Shown here: positions 43,254 to 52,027 of the stretch, piece by piece
Layout of the letters: every line of letters begins with the position of its first letter
How positions within the stretch are numbered: position 1 is the first letter of the stretch
Assembly (NCBI GenBank): GCA_965207995.1
Contig: OZ242299.1
Location: forward strand, 1 to 64,000
Length of the DNA stretch: 64,000 nt
Reading direction: 5' to 3'
Origin: DAOUKH01 sp965207995
Lineage (GTDB): Bacteria; Chloroflexota; Dehalococcoidia; SHYB01
Program-made: the position numbers and the translations under genes
Notes under the pieces: generated by a model
What the model was told of the DNA's origin: nothing
Seen by the model: the letters and a program-made list of their open reading frames with translations, nothing else
Database searches by the model: none

Positions 43254-43799
43254 TCATTTAGCGGATTGGCCGGCGGCTTCCAGAACCTGAGGCCGCTTTC
43301 GCTTGTCCCAGGACAGGATCTTTGTTGGGGTTATTTCGACCCAAAGATGCTCGAGGTCCCGCATGATGTTGGCCCAAGGAGACGTCGGCCTTGGGCGAAT
43401 GCCTTCCGCCTGCGCGGCCTCGGCCCGCCGCCTGATGTGCGTCTGGACCGCCGCGATGAGGTCCTGGTCGTCGACGACCTTCGCCACGCCGGTGATGGCC
43501 GCCCCATACACCTGGTTGCCGTCGCCGTTGGGCGTGACCGCTGCGGTGAGGCACACGTTTGGGTTCTCCATGATGTTGCGCACCTTTTTCTTCAACGGCT
43601 TCGCGAAGCAGTTGAAGTAGATCTTGCCTTCATAGATGTAGACCCAGATCGTCGTGCAGTGCGGTATCCGGTCGTTCCCGCAGGTGGCGAGGTAGACGTC
43701 CTGCGCCTCGGGCGTCTCGAGGAACGCCCAGACCTCCTCGTCGGTCATTCTCGGATACTGGAAATTGTAGGTGCCGTAGATTCCTGCATCGGTCGTCAT
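43254..43799 (-). CDS. Pyridoxamine 5'-phosphate oxidase-fold protein, 181 aa
   Basis: Split-barrel pattern: MTDEEVWAFLETPEAQDVYL, HCTTIWVYIYEGKIYFNCFA, KKKVRNIMENPNVCLTAAV, VYGAAITGVAKVVDDQDL, and the end LWVEITPTKILSWDKRKRP. The ATG at 43799 was chosen because AAGGAG precedes it and the residues before do not align with the paralogue at 40315-40836. Members bind FMN or F420. It lies between a RidA-like gene (upstream) and the double CoA-transferase (downstream) on one strand, with gaps of 40 and 18 nt, so the three are probably co-transcribed. Confidence 0.85.
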   Translation of the reverse strand: MTTDAGIYGTYNFQYPRMTDEEVWAFLETPEAQDVYLATCGNDRIPHCTTIWVYIYEGKIYFNCFAKPLKKKVRNIMENPNVCLTAAVTPNGDGNQVYGAAITGVAKVVDDQDLIAAVQTHIRRRAEAAQAEGIRPRPTSPWANIMRDLEHLWVEITPTKILSWDKRKRPQVLEAAGQSAK

Positions 43800-43839
43800 A
43801 GCGCGTTCACTCCTTGCCTGGGCTGATGCCCCTTGCCCG

Positions 43840-44316
43840 TCAGGCGACCTCGGCCACCAACTCGATTTCACAGCAGGCCCCGAACGGCAGAGCGGCGACG
43901 CCAACCGCCGCCCGGGCGTGCCGCCCCGACTCGCCAAAGGCCTGGACCAAGAGATCGGAGGCGCCGTTCGCTACCTTGTGCTGCTCGGCGAAATCGGGAG
44001 TCGAATTCACCACGCAGAAAAGCCGAACGATGCGGACCACCCTATCCAGGCTTCCCAGGTGCCCTTTCAGGCTGGCCAATGCCGCCAAGGCCGCATGGCG
44101 CGCTGCGTCGTAACCCTGTTCTACGGTTAGCTCCGCCCCCAGCCTTCCCGGCACTCTGGCTCCATCCGCGTCTCTGCCGAGGTGCCCCGACACAAACGCC
44201 AGATTCCCCGCGACCACAACCTCGACGTAGTTGGCGGCGGGTTGAGGCGCCGGCGGCAGGCGGGCGCCGTGGCGTTCGAGCCTTGCCTCTATGGTGGAGA
44301 GGATCGTGTCGCTCAT
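43840..44316 (-). CDS. RidA-family protein with conserved Arg, 158 aa
   Basis: Longer RidA branch (YjgH/Rut-type length): APQPAANYVEVVVAGNLAFV, SGHLGRDADG, AARHAALAALASLKGHLG, and HARAAVGVAALPFGACCEIE near the end. The Arg of the ARAAVGV motif matches the catalytic Arg of active deaminases, unlike the RidA-like gene at 39897. Members hydrolyse imines and enamines arising from amino-acid or amine oxidation. It is encoded 6 nt after the third DppC permease on the same strand, so import, imine handling, PNPOx chemistry and CoA transfer may form one operon. Confidence 0.87.
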   Translation of the reverse strand: MSDTILSTIEARLERHGARLPPAPQPAANYVEVVVAGNLAFVSGHLGRDADGARVPGRLGAELTVEQGYDAARHAALAALASLKGHLGSLDRVVRIVRLFCVVNSTPDFAEQHKVANGASDLLVQAFGESGRHARAAVGVAALPFGACCEIELVAEVA

Positions 44317-44322
44317 GGCCCG

Positions 44323-45243
44323 TCAGACCTCCCGCCGCCCGCGTCCCAAGCGCGGGTCCCAGATGTCGCGCAGCGCGTCGCCGAAGAGGTTGAACCCGAT
44401 GACAAGCCATGAGATGGCGAGACCTGGGAAGATGACCAGCCAGGGGGCGGTCACGGCGAAGTCGCTAGCGTAGCCGGATAGCATGCGGCCCCAGGACGAA
44501 TGCGGGGGCGGAACGCCCAGCCCCAGGAAGCTCAGCGTTGCCTCTATCAGCACCGCTACCCCCAGGAAACTGCTGGCGAGGACGAGGTACGTCGCGGTCA
44601 CGTTTGGCAGGATGTGCCGGACCATGATGCGGAGTTGCGAGGCTCCCAGGGCTCGCGCCGCCTCCACGTACATGTTCTCTTTCGCCGAAAGGACGGTGCC
44701 CCGTACCACGCGGACCGTACTGGGGATAAAGATGATGGCCAGGGCTAGGACCACCTTGTCGGGGCCGCTTCCCAGTGTCGCCACCAGCACCAAGGCCATG
44801 AGCAGATCGGGGAGGGAGAGCATGATCTCGACGATCCGCTGGCTCACGCTGTCCAGCCGGCCGCCCATGTACCCCGCGGAGACGCCCAAGGCGAGCCCGA
44901 CAAGCGTCCCGAAACCCACCGAGGCAAAGCCCACGAACACCGAGAGCCGTGCGCCGTGCACCATCCTGCTCCACTGGTCTCGCCCCAGATCGTCGGTGCC
45001 AAACCAGTGGTCCAAGCTGGGGCCCTGGAGGCGCACCCGGAAGTTCCCCTCGTTGGGATCGCTGAAGCTGAAGATATCGGCGCCGATTGCCAGGACCACG
45101 ATGACCGCGACCATGAAGAGGCCGATAAAGCCGATGGGGTGGAGGCGCATCAGCCGCCACGTGCGGGCCGCGCGATCGAGCGCCCACGATGCGATGGCCG
45201 TGGTGGGCCCGTTGGGCGACCGTTGTCTCGACATCCGCATCAC
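44323..45243 (-). CDS. Oligopeptide ABC importer permease, DppC type (third set), 306 aa
   Basis: DppC hallmarks: a 35-residue cytosolic arm, first helix GFIGLFMVAVIVVLAIGADI, DHWFGTDDLGRDQWSRMVHG, and EAA loop ENMYVEAARALGASQLRIMV with the following HILPNVTATY. TLSFLGLGVPPPHSSWGR and GDALRDIWDPRLGRG close the pattern. The start ATG lies 13 nt after the DppB stop, with possible coupling. No ATPase is adjacent. Downstream, 6 nt on, is the RidA gene. The set's binding protein is encoded upstream at 46343-48193. Confidence 0.92.
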   Translation of the reverse strand: MMRMSRQRSPNGPTTAIASWALDRAARTWRLMRLHPIGFIGLFMVAVIVVLAIGADIFSFSDPNEGNFRVRLQGPSLDHWFGTDDLGRDQWSRMVHGARLSVFVGFASVGFGTLVGLALGVSAGYMGGRLDSVSQRIVEIMLSLPDLLMALVLVATLGSGPDKVVLALAIIFIPSTVRVVRGTVLSAKENMYVEAARALGASQLRIMVRHILPNVTATYLVLASSFLGVAVLIEATLSFLGLGVPPPHSSWGRMLSGYASDFAVTAPWLVIFPGLAISWLVIGFNLFGDALRDIWDPRLGRGRREV

Positions 45244-45256
45244 TAGAAATCGACCC

Positions 45257-46240
45257 CTACGATTGGACGCTTACTCTTGGGTCAAGCCAGCCGTACATCA
45301 AGTCCACCACCAGGTTGATCACGATGAATAAGCCGGCCAGACAGAAGACTATTCCCTGAACAACGGGGTAGTTCCGCACTTCGATGGAATCGAGGAGCAG
45401 CTTCCCAAGGCCGGGCACGGCGAAGATGTTCTCCATAACGACGGTGCCGCCGAGGAGGTTGCCGAAGCTGACGCTCATGACGGTTACTACCGGTATCAGG
45501 GCGTTTCTCAACCCGTGGCGAACGACCACCGTGGGATTCGACAATCCCTTTGCTCTCGCGGTCCGAATGTAGTCTTCGCCGAGGACTTCGAGCAGCGACG
45601 ACCGCGAGATTCGTGCCACGATCGCCATGAGCGCCGTGCCGATGATGAGGGCGGGGAAGACCACCTGGGACAGGTTGTCCGTTGGGGTGTCCCACAGAAG
45701 GTTTCGCCCAAACGGCGGCGACCAGTCGAAGAACCGCTGCGCTATGAGCAAGACCAGCAGCCCCAGCCAGAAATTCGGCACCGCGAGGAAGGTGATGCTC
45801 CAGAGGCGCGATACCAGGTCGATGATGCTATTCGGCCTGAGGGCCGAGGCGACGCCCAATGGGATTCCCATGAGGATGCCGAAGGCCACGGACATCACGG
45901 CGATCTGCGCGGAGAGCAGCATTCCTTTACCGATCTCGCTGGCGACGGGCCTCCCCGTTGCTATGGACTCTCCGAAGCTGGCCCTGGAGACGTCCGCGAG
46001 CCAGTCGAAGTACTGTACGGCGATGTGGCGGTTGAGCCCGAGCTGCTCGCGGAGCCGTTCCAGCTCGTCGGGATCAACCCGTACGTTGACGACGTCGGCC
46101 CCGGGGCCCAGTAGGATCAGGTACGCGACGTCTCCCGGCACGACGCGCATGAGCAGGAACACGAGGAACGTCGCCCCCAGGAGCGTGGGCACCACCAGCA
46201 GGATTCTTCGTATGAAGAATGCAGTCCGTGGGTTGCTCAT
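45257..46240 (-). CDS. Oligopeptide ABC importer permease, DppB type (third set), 327 aa
   Basis: DppB hallmarks: FFIRRILLVVPTLLGATFLV, RVVPGDVAYLILLG, and a long first periplasmic loop with LREQLGLNRHIAVQYF. The EAA loop is GEDYIRTARAKGLSNP, followed by HGLRNALIPVVTV, and the end is YGWLDPRVSVQS. The start ATG at 46240 lies about 100 nt beyond the binding-protein stop, with a strong hairpin between them. That arrangement should give far more binding protein than permease. The loop sequence between helices 1 and 2 is longer than in the other three sets, so substrate or binding-protein fit may differ. Confidence 0.92.
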   Translation of the reverse strand: MSNPRTAFFIRRILLVVPTLLGATFLVFLLMRVVPGDVAYLILLGPGADVVNVRVDPDELERLREQLGLNRHIAVQYFDWLADVSRASFGESIATGRPVASEIGKGMLLSAQIAVMSVAFGILMGIPLGVASALRPNSIIDLVSRLWSITFLAVPNFWLGLLVLLIAQRFFDWSPPFGRNLLWDTPTDNLSQVVFPALIIGTALMAIVARISRSSLLEVLGEDYIRTARAKGLSNPTVVVRHGLRNALIPVVTVMSVSFGNLLGGTVVMENIFAVPGLGKLLLDSIEVRNYPVVQGIVFCLAGLFIVINLVVDLMYGWLDPRVSVQS

Positions 46241-46273
46241 CGCGCTCCGAGGTTACACGCTCACAGTCTAAGC

Positions 46274-46302
46274 GAATGGCCCCCCTTTTCGGGGGGCCAT
46301 TC
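46274..46302 (-). terminator. 12-bp GC-rich hairpin between binding protein and permease genes
   Basis: Arms 46274-46285 and 46291-46302 pair perfectly around a 5-base loop, 40 nt beyond the binding-protein stop. It lacks a T-run and may act as a partial terminator or mRNA stabiliser setting the binding protein above the permeases. Confidence 0.6.
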
Positions 46303-46342
46303 CAAGGGGTCGTCTTGCGAAAGGGCCTGCTTGGGGCCGGGG

Positions 46343-48193
46343 CTACTGCACCCTTCCATCGTAGAGCCACTCCGCCCGGTCGTGGTAGAACTCTCCGTTG
46401 GCGTTGTCATAGCCCATGAAGTGGTTCCACATGATGAAGTTCGAGAAGCTGTCCGACGCGGGGGCGATGGGCATTTGCTCGAGGATCCTGTCTTCGATCT
46501 GGGTCACGAGTTCAAGCCTCTTCTGCGGATCGAGCGTCGAACTCTGTTCCACGAACATCTCGTCGACGACCGGGTCGCTGAAGCCGGTGATGTTTGAACT
46601 CCCGTTGGTTCTGAAGAACTGACCGATCCACACGTCCGGCTCGGGCAATCCCGTCACCCACGCGAAATAGACCATGTCGAACCCTAAGCTGTTGAACTGC
46701 TCGAAGAAGCTTGCACGGTCGGGGTAGGTGTCCGCCGTCACGTTGATTCCAACCCTAGGCAACTGGGTGGAGACCCACTCAACCCATCGTGTGATCGAGG
46801 CTGAATAGCCGCTATGGAGAATCGTGACGTCGATGCCGTCGGGATAGCCCGCTTCGGCGACGAGCTGCCTCGCCTGCTCGAGCTCCGCCTCCTTCGCGTC
46901 TCCGGTAGCCCATCCCGGAATCTTGTTCCATATTTCGTCCGCCTTCCGGGCGCCGGGCCACAACCCTGGCTGGTAGAGGCTTACCGAGGCTTGCCCATTG
47001 CGCACGATCGCGTCGTGGCTCTCACGGTCGAGCGCGAGGTTCACCGCCTGTCTAAGCAGCACGTTGTCGAAGGGCGGGCGCGTCGTGTTCATGGCGACGC
47101 CCCAGATGCAATTGCACGGCTCGAGTTGCCACTCCCCTTTGCCCTCGGCCACGAACCTCTCGTACTCAGCGCGCTGGTCCGCGCCCGAGCTCACTCGGGC
47201 CCGGTCCAGCCGTCCAGTGAGCACTGCCGCCGTCGCGGCGAGCGTGTCGGAGATGATCGGAATGACGAAGGCGTCCAGGTAGGGGAAGCCCTCCTTCCAA
47301 AAGTCGGCACGGGCCTCCATCTCGACCACGGACCCAGTATCCCAACTGCCGATCACGAAAGCGCCGCTCCCCATCGCCTCGGTCTTGAGGGCGTCCCGGG
47401 GGGTGCCGTCCTGCACGATGCCGCAGAAGTTCATGGCGATAAACTTGGGGAAGGCGGCGGCCGAGTAGGCTAGGTTGATTTGGACTGTCCGGCTATCCAG
47501 CGCCTCGAAGGGGTTGCCCTCCGCCAGGTAGACACTCATCGCCCCGCACTTGGTGGACTGGGCCTCATCGGGCACAAGGCCGACCATCTTGTTGAGGCTA
47601 TAGACCACGTCCTGCGCCTCAACGGGCGAGCCGTCGGCGAAGGTGGGGTCTTCCCTGAGATTGAATACGGCGGTGGTGCCGTCGCCCACGTACTCCCAGG
47701 ACTCGCACAGGTCGCAGACGAGCTCCGTACCAACGGGGTTCATGAGCAGTGTGCTGTAGAGCTGCGCGATGTAGAAGAGGTCGATCGCGGCGACCGACGC
47801 GTGCGGGTCGAGGTGCGGCGGGTCTCTTCGCTCGGAGCGAATCAGTGTCCCGCCGCGCTTGATGCTGGGGCCCTCCGTCGGCGTGGGCGGAGGCGGCGTA
47901 GCCGTCGGCGCAGGCCTGGGCGTCGCCGTTGGCTCGGGCATAGCAGTGGGAGCCGGCATGGCCGTGGGAGCCGGAGCCTCGCCCGGCGCGGGTGCTTGAG
48001 CGCCTGCCGGCCCTTCAGCGCCCGCCGGCCCTGCTGGCCCCGCCGGCCCTGCTGGCCCCGCCGGCCCTGCCGGCCCTGCCGGCCCCGCCGGCCCAGGCGG
48101 TCCTTGCGCCCCACCGCATGCCGACGCAACGAGCGCAATGACGATGCCTACGGCGAGAATCACCATCAGTTTTCGGGAAATAGAGGGAGCCAT
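46343..48193 (-). CDS. Peptide-type ABC solute-binding lipoprotein with collagen-like spacer (third set), 616 aa
   Basis: The lipoprotein signal ends IALVASACGGAQ (Cys at about residue 26). A (Gly-Pro-Ala)n stalk covers about residues 30-65, followed by a Pro/Thr linker to about 105. The SBP_bac_5 domain has GGTLIRSERRDPPHLDPHAS, SWEYVGDGTTAVFNL, FADGSPVEAQDVVYSLNKM, VLLRQAVNLALDRESHD and ARQLVAEAGYPDGIDVTI. ATG 48193 follows AGGAGG with seven-base spacing; a longer in-frame start to 48301 would place 36 charged residues before the signal. Several internal Cys residues (CDLCESW, EPCNCIW) may form disulfides. It is the first gene of a minus-strand unit with the third permease pair. Confidence 0.93.
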   Translation of the reverse strand: MAPSISRKLMVILAVGIVIALVASACGGAQGPPGPAGPAGPAGPAGPAGPAGPAGPAGAEGPAGAQAPAPGEAPAPTAMPAPTAMPEPTATPRPAPTATPPPPTPTEGPSIKRGGTLIRSERRDPPHLDPHASVAAIDLFYIAQLYSTLLMNPVGTELVCDLCESWEYVGDGTTAVFNLREDPTFADGSPVEAQDVVYSLNKMVGLVPDEAQSTKCGAMSVYLAEGNPFEALDSRTVQINLAYSAAAFPKFIAMNFCGIVQDGTPRDALKTEAMGSGAFVIGSWDTGSVVEMEARADFWKEGFPYLDAFVIPIISDTLAATAAVLTGRLDRARVSSGADQRAEYERFVAEGKGEWQLEPCNCIWGVAMNTTRPPFDNVLLRQAVNLALDRESHDAIVRNGQASVSLYQPGLWPGARKADEIWNKIPGWATGDAKEAELEQARQLVAEAGYPDGIDVTILHSGYSASITRWVEWVSTQLPRVGINVTADTYPDRASFFEQFNSLGFDMVYFAWVTGLPEPDVWIGQFFRTNGSSNITGFSDPVVDEMFVEQSSTLDPQKRLELVTQIEDRILEQMPIAPASDSFSNFIMWNHFMGYDNANGEFYHDRAEWLYDGRVQ

Positions 48194-48291
48194 CTTCCGG
48201 CCTCCTGAAGTGCGGGCGCGCAGCGCGCGTCGCCCCGAAGCTGAGCCCCACGCGACAGATCCATCCGAAGTTGGGGCAGCGTTGCTCGAAT

Positions 48292-48320
48292 CTAGTAACA
48301 TAGCCCCGAACCTTTGTCAA
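48292..48320 (-). promoter_or_regulatory. Sigma-70-type promoter for the third binding-protein gene
   Basis: On minus, TTGACA (48320-48315), 17-nt spacer, TACTAG (48297-48292). The transcript start is near 48285, giving a leader of about 90 nt before ATG 48193, similar to the leader of the second binding-protein gene. Confidence 0.65.
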
Positions 48321-48455
48321 GCAAATCCTAACGCATTTTGACTATATGCGCCCCACTAGTCGATCGGTTTCGTAGTGTGAGAATGATTTCACAAACGATT
48401 TTCGTTGCACAGTCGCCGGCCGGCCCGCCGCCGGCACAATAAGGAAGAGTGCATT

Positions 48456-49871
48456 ATGGCGCCGGACCTCGCATTCGTGTCCGCGGTGCGGTTGGCGAGG
48501 ATGATCGCCGACCGGGATGTGTCGCCCGTCGAGGTGGTGCGGGATCTCCTCGACCGCATCGACCGGCTCAACCCCAAGCTGAACGCCTACCTCACCGTCT
48601 GTGGCGACGAGGCGTTGGCCGCAGCTCGGGACGCAGAAGACACCCTCATGCGTGAGGTCCCGACCGGCCTGCTGCACGGCGTCCCCCTCTCGTTCAAGGA
48701 CCTGACGGCCACCAAGGGGATCCGCACGACGATGGGTTCCCTCCTGTTCAAGGACAACGTCCCGACTCAGGATGCCATTGTCGTCGAGCGCGTGAAGCAG
48801 GCCGGCGCCATCATCCTAGGGAAGACCAACACCCCCGAGTTCGCGGCGTGGAGCACGACGGAGAACCGCCTCGGCGACCCTTGCAACAACCCGTGGGGCG
48901 TGGGCCGGACCGTGGGGGGCTCCAGCGGCGGCGCGGCCGCGGCGGTGGCCGCCGGGCTCGGCCCCGTAGCGCTTGGCGGCGACATGGCCGGCTCCATCCG
49001 CAACCCCGCCGCGTTCTGCGGTGTTGTCGGCTACAAGCCCTCCCGCGGGCTTGTGCCCATGGCGTCCGGTCCCCGCCCCGTATTCAGCGCCTTCGGCCAG
49101 CAGGGGCCGCTCTCCCGCACCGTCGAGGACTCGGCGCTCCTGTTGCGGGTCATCGCCGGGTACGACCGCCGTTACCCCATCGCACGGCGCGAGCGTCCAC
49201 CCAACTTCCAAGCAGGCCTATACGACCGCATCGACGGGCTCTTCATGGCTTGGTCGTCCGACTTCGGATACGCCGCCGTGGACCCGGAGGTCGCGCGCAT
49301 TGCAGAGGACGCCGCGCGTGCTTTCGAGGGCCTGGGAGCCGTGGTCGAGGCGCCGACGATCGCCTTCGACGACCCCTGGGACATCTACGAGCCCATTGGC
49401 ATATCTGCGCTCTTCTCCATGTACGAGACAGTCCTGGAGACCAAGGGAGACCTGCTGACCGATTACGTCAAGGACCGGGTCAGTGCCGGCAAGTCCATCA
49501 CCGGCGCCGACTATGCGCTGGCCATGGGCCGGCTCGAAGTCTTTACCGCCAGGATGGACGACTGGTTCGAGCGCTACGACATCCTTCTTACCCCGACGCT
49601 CGCCGCCGCCGCCTTCCCTCATGGCCAATTCCCCGAAGAGCTCGGCGGCAGGACCGTGGAGCACCCTTGGCGCAGCTTCACGCCGTTCACCTACCCGTTC
49701 AACCTCGCCGGCAACCCGGCTGCCACCGTGCCCTGCGGATTCACGTCGGAGGGGCTGCCCGTCGGGCTGCAGGTCGTGGGAGCAAGAGGCGCCGACGCTC
49801 TCGTGCTCCAGGTCTCAGCCGCGTTCGAACGGGCCAGGCCTTGGGCGGCCACGCGTCCCAGTCTCGACTAG
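48456..49871 (+). CDS. Amidase-signature hydrolase, 471 aa
   Basis: The catalytic triad is in place: Lys81 in GVPLSFKDLT, cis-Ser in RTVGGSSGGAAAA (about 156-157), and nucleophile Ser180 in GGDMAGSIRNPAAFCG. GNPAATVPCGF and GLPVGLQVVG near the end are typical. It hydrolyses small amides or carbamates in the cytosol. ATG 48456 follows AAGGAAG with eight-base spacing; a longer in-frame start adds Arg-rich residues without similarity. It stands divergent from the third binding protein, and a tandem alpha/beta-hydrolase follows 2 nt after its stop, so the two act together. It differs clearly from the amidase at 11567-12985 and has no AtzG-like partner. Confidence 0.9.
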   Translation: MAPDLAFVSAVRLARMIADRDVSPVEVVRDLLDRIDRLNPKLNAYLTVCGDEALAAARDAEDTLMREVPTGLLHGVPLSFKDLTATKGIRTTMGSLLFKDNVPTQDAIVVERVKQAGAIILGKTNTPEFAAWSTTENRLGDPCNNPWGVGRTVGGSSGGAAAAVAAGLGPVALGGDMAGSIRNPAAFCGVVGYKPSRGLVPMASGPRPVFSAFGQQGPLSRTVEDSALLLRVIAGYDRRYPIARRERPPNFQAGLYDRIDGLFMAWSSDFGYAAVDPEVARIAEDAARAFEGLGAVVEAPTIAFDDPWDIYEPIGISALFSMYETVLETKGDLLTDYVKDRVSAGKSITGADYALAMGRLEVFTARMDDWFERYDILLTPTLAAAAFPHGQFPEELGGRTVEHPWRSFTPFTYPFNLAGNPAATVPCGFTSEGLPVGLQVVGARGADALVLQVSAAFERARPWAATRPSLD

Positions 49872-49873
49872 AC

Positions 49874-51595
49874 ATGGCCGACGCCTACAACGTCCAGGCG
49901 ATCACCATCTGGAACAGCCGGGAGGCCGTCCCTACGGTGCGCCTATTCCCGATCGCCAACGGCCTGCTCTACCTGCCGCGCGGACAGACCCGCGGCCACG
50001 GCGGCCCGGCGTTCCTCTTTGCCCACCGCTGGGCGGGCTACCACTCCGACCCCTTGCCCCGGGAGTTGGGTCCGGCTCTCGCCGCGCAAGGGTACGGCTT
50101 TCTCAGCTTCGCGCTGCGGCGGCGCGGCATCGAAGGACAGGCGGTCGCGAGCCCCGAGGACGACAGTGCCGATCTTGGGCTTGCGCTAGACCACATGGCG
50201 GCGCTCGGCTTCACCGACGTCTTCCTCGTGGGGGAGGAGGTCGGCGCGCTCAGCGTGGCGCGGTTCGCAGCCAAGCGCCCCGATCTCCGCGTCAAGGGAG
50301 TTGCGCTAGTGCGGCCGACGACGGATCTAAGCGATTGGCTTTCCGGCGCCATTGGCGCGGCAGGCTATGGGGAACGACTCGAGGCAGCGGCGCGGGCACT
50401 TCGCTATGGCGCCGGTCTCCACGAGTACGTCGACCTCGAACCTACCGGTCCGGACGGCGTATCGATGAAGATCTTCCAGCCCTCGAACCTTTTCCTTGCT
50501 TGGTGGGGAAGGGCCGCGGATACCCGGCTCAGCCGCGCCGTCGAGACCATCATGGCCCCGTTGCTGCTCGTCGGCGGCGACGCAGCCTGGACCAACACCC
50601 TCGCCCAGAGAGCTGGGGTCTCCCGTAGCGTCCATTCAGTCCAAGCGGAGACGGCGGAGGATACCGCCGGGGCCCTAGTCGAGTGGGCCCGCGGGCTGGT
50701 GCCGCCCCCTGCCGGCCCTCCACCCAAAACCGAGGTTGTCACCGTCGCGGCCAAGGACGGCCGAAGCCTCGTCGGCCTTCTCTGGACGCCGGCGGAGTCT
50801 CGCGCCACGGACAGTGCCGTCATCTACGTGCACGGCATTGGGTCGGTGCCGTTCCGCAACGTCGCGGGCATGCTGGCGCCGGTGTACGCGGAGCACGGGC
50901 TGGCGACGCTCAGCGTAGGACTACGCCGGAGCGGCGCCGAAGGCCGCATGACCGCCCCGCCGCGGATGGACGCCGAGGATATCGACACGTGGGTAGGCTT
51001 CCTCGCCGAGCGGGGCTATCGGCGTGTCGTCACCAGCGGACACAGCAACGGGAGCATCTCCGTCACGCTGCACCAGGCCCTCTTCCACAACCCGCTCGTC
51101 GTCGCCAACGTGCACATGGCGCCCACCGCCGAGCACGCCGACTGGATGCGCCGCGGCCTCGGCGACGAGAAATACGCCGCGACGGTGAAGCGGGCTCGGG
51201 AATTGGTCGCGGCGGGCAAGGGCGATCACGTCATCGCCGAGTGGTCGGAGCGGCCCCACCCGGACCCCTACAACGCCCTCATGCAAATCGTGATGCGGGC
51301 CGACTGCTGGTTGGAGATGTGGGCGCCGGAGACCATCGCGGCACATTCCAAGAGGATCGCCGAGGTCGACGTGCCGATCATGATGCTGTCCGGCTCCGAG
51401 GACAACTTCAACGACCGCGCCCGCATGCACGAGCTGGAGGCCGCGGCGGTTCGCTCGCCGGCCGTAGCCCAACGCTGGTACGAGCATTGCAATCACGCCT
51501 TCGACGGCTTCGAGCGCAGGGTCGCCACGGACGTCGTGGAATGGCTAGCCGCCCAGGGCGCGATTGCAACAACGCCGCCCGTCGAAAGGGCCTGA
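49874..51595 (+). CDS. Tandem alpha/beta-hydrolase with degenerate first domain, 573 aa
   Basis: Two alpha/beta-hydrolase domains are fused. The second (about residues 285-565) has an oxyanion strand VIYVHGIGS, nucleophile elbow TSGHSNGS (Ser391), acid Asp510 in SGSEDNF and a base His541 in EHCNHAF. The first (about 20-275) keeps the fold rhythm (FLFAHRWAGYHSDP, GYGFLSFALRRRG) but its elbow reads VGEEVGAL, with Glu122 where Ser should be. So it is probably non-catalytic and perhaps a lid or substrate-binding unit. ATG 49874 is 2 nt after the amidase stop, indicating coupling. Esterase, amidase or C-C hydrolase action is possible. Confidence 0.85.
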   Translation: MADAYNVQAITIWNSREAVPTVRLFPIANGLLYLPRGQTRGHGGPAFLFAHRWAGYHSDPLPRELGPALAAQGYGFLSFALRRRGIEGQAVASPEDDSADLGLALDHMAALGFTDVFLVGEEVGALSVARFAAKRPDLRVKGVALVRPTTDLSDWLSGAIGAAGYGERLEAAARALRYGAGLHEYVDLEPTGPDGVSMKIFQPSNLFLAWWGRAADTRLSRAVETIMAPLLLVGGDAAWTNTLAQRAGVSRSVHSVQAETAEDTAGALVEWARGLVPPPAGPPPKTEVVTVAAKDGRSLVGLLWTPAESRATDSAVIYVHGIGSVPFRNVAGMLAPVYAEHGLATLSVGLRRSGAEGRMTAPPRMDAEDIDTWVGFLAERGYRRVVTSGHSNGSISVTLHQALFHNPLVVANVHMAPTAEHADWMRRGLGDEKYAATVKRARELVAAGKGDHVIAEWSERPHPDPYNALMQIVMRADCWLEMWAPETIAAHSKRIAEVDVPIMMLSGSEDNFNDRARMHELEAAAVRSPAVAQRWYEHCNHAFDGFERRVATDVVEWLAAQGAIATTPPVERA

Positions 51596-51606
51596 CGGAT
51601 TCAGGC
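51590..51606. terminator. Short hairpin shared by convergent stop codons
   Basis: GCCTGA (51590-51595) pairs with TCAGGC (51601-51606) around a 5-base loop. Both stop codons of the convergent genes lie in the stem. Six base pairs only, so at best a weak bidirectional terminator. Confidence 0.35.
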
Positions 51607-52020
51607 GGGAGCGAACTTGACCAGCGTCCACTCGGTCGTGACGTCGTCGAACCTGACGTGGACCGGCATGTCGATCTCAATGGCCTCGAGCGGGCAGTCG
51701 ACGATGCCGGTCACCATGCGGGGCCCCTCGTCGAGCTCGACGACGGCATAGGCATAGGGAACATCACCCATGAAGGAAGGATTGGCGGGCCGCCTGACCA
51801 GGGTGAAGCTGTAGACGCGGCCCCTCCCGCTCACCGGCTCCCACGCCCATTCCGACGACAAGCAGTGCGGGCAGGTGTGCCGGGGGTAGAAGAAGAAGCG
51901 GCCGCAGGCGCGGCAGCGTGGGATGACCAGCTCGTGACGCTTGGCTGCCTCCCAGAAGGGCTTGGTCAGTTCGGGGTCCGCGGGTATCGGGACGGGCTTG
52001 GAATAGCCGTCTTCGCTCAT
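51601..52020 (-). CDS. DUF35 (Zn-ribbon/OB-fold) acyl-CoA-associated protein, 139 aa
   Basis: The rubredoxin-like zinc ribbon has CRACGRFFFYPRHTCPHC, four Cys in two CxxC pairs (residues 36, 39, 50 and 53). An OB-fold follows, with GRGRVYSFTLVRR, AYAVVELDEGPRM and the end LVKFAPA. DUF35 proteins partner thiolase-type enzymes: ChsH2's DUF35 domain with the aldolase Ltp2 in steroid side-chain degradation is the best-studied case. The ATG lies 7 nt after the TAG that would end the full thiolase frame, as expected for such a pair. The function should depend on the neighbouring thiolase being made. Confidence 0.9.
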   Translation of the reverse strand: MSEDGYSKPVPIPADPELTKPFWEAAKRHELVIPRCRACGRFFFYPRHTCPHCLSSEWAWEPVSGRGRVYSFTLVRRPANPSFMGDVPYAYAVVELDEGPRMVTGIVDCPLEAIEIDMPVHVRFDDVTTEWTLVKFAPA

Positions 52021-52027
52021 CGGCGCC

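Noticed and set aside
48848..49873. N-terminal extension of the tandem hydrolase frame
   Set aside because: It overlaps the amidase in another frame; ATG 49874 starts right after the amidase stop.
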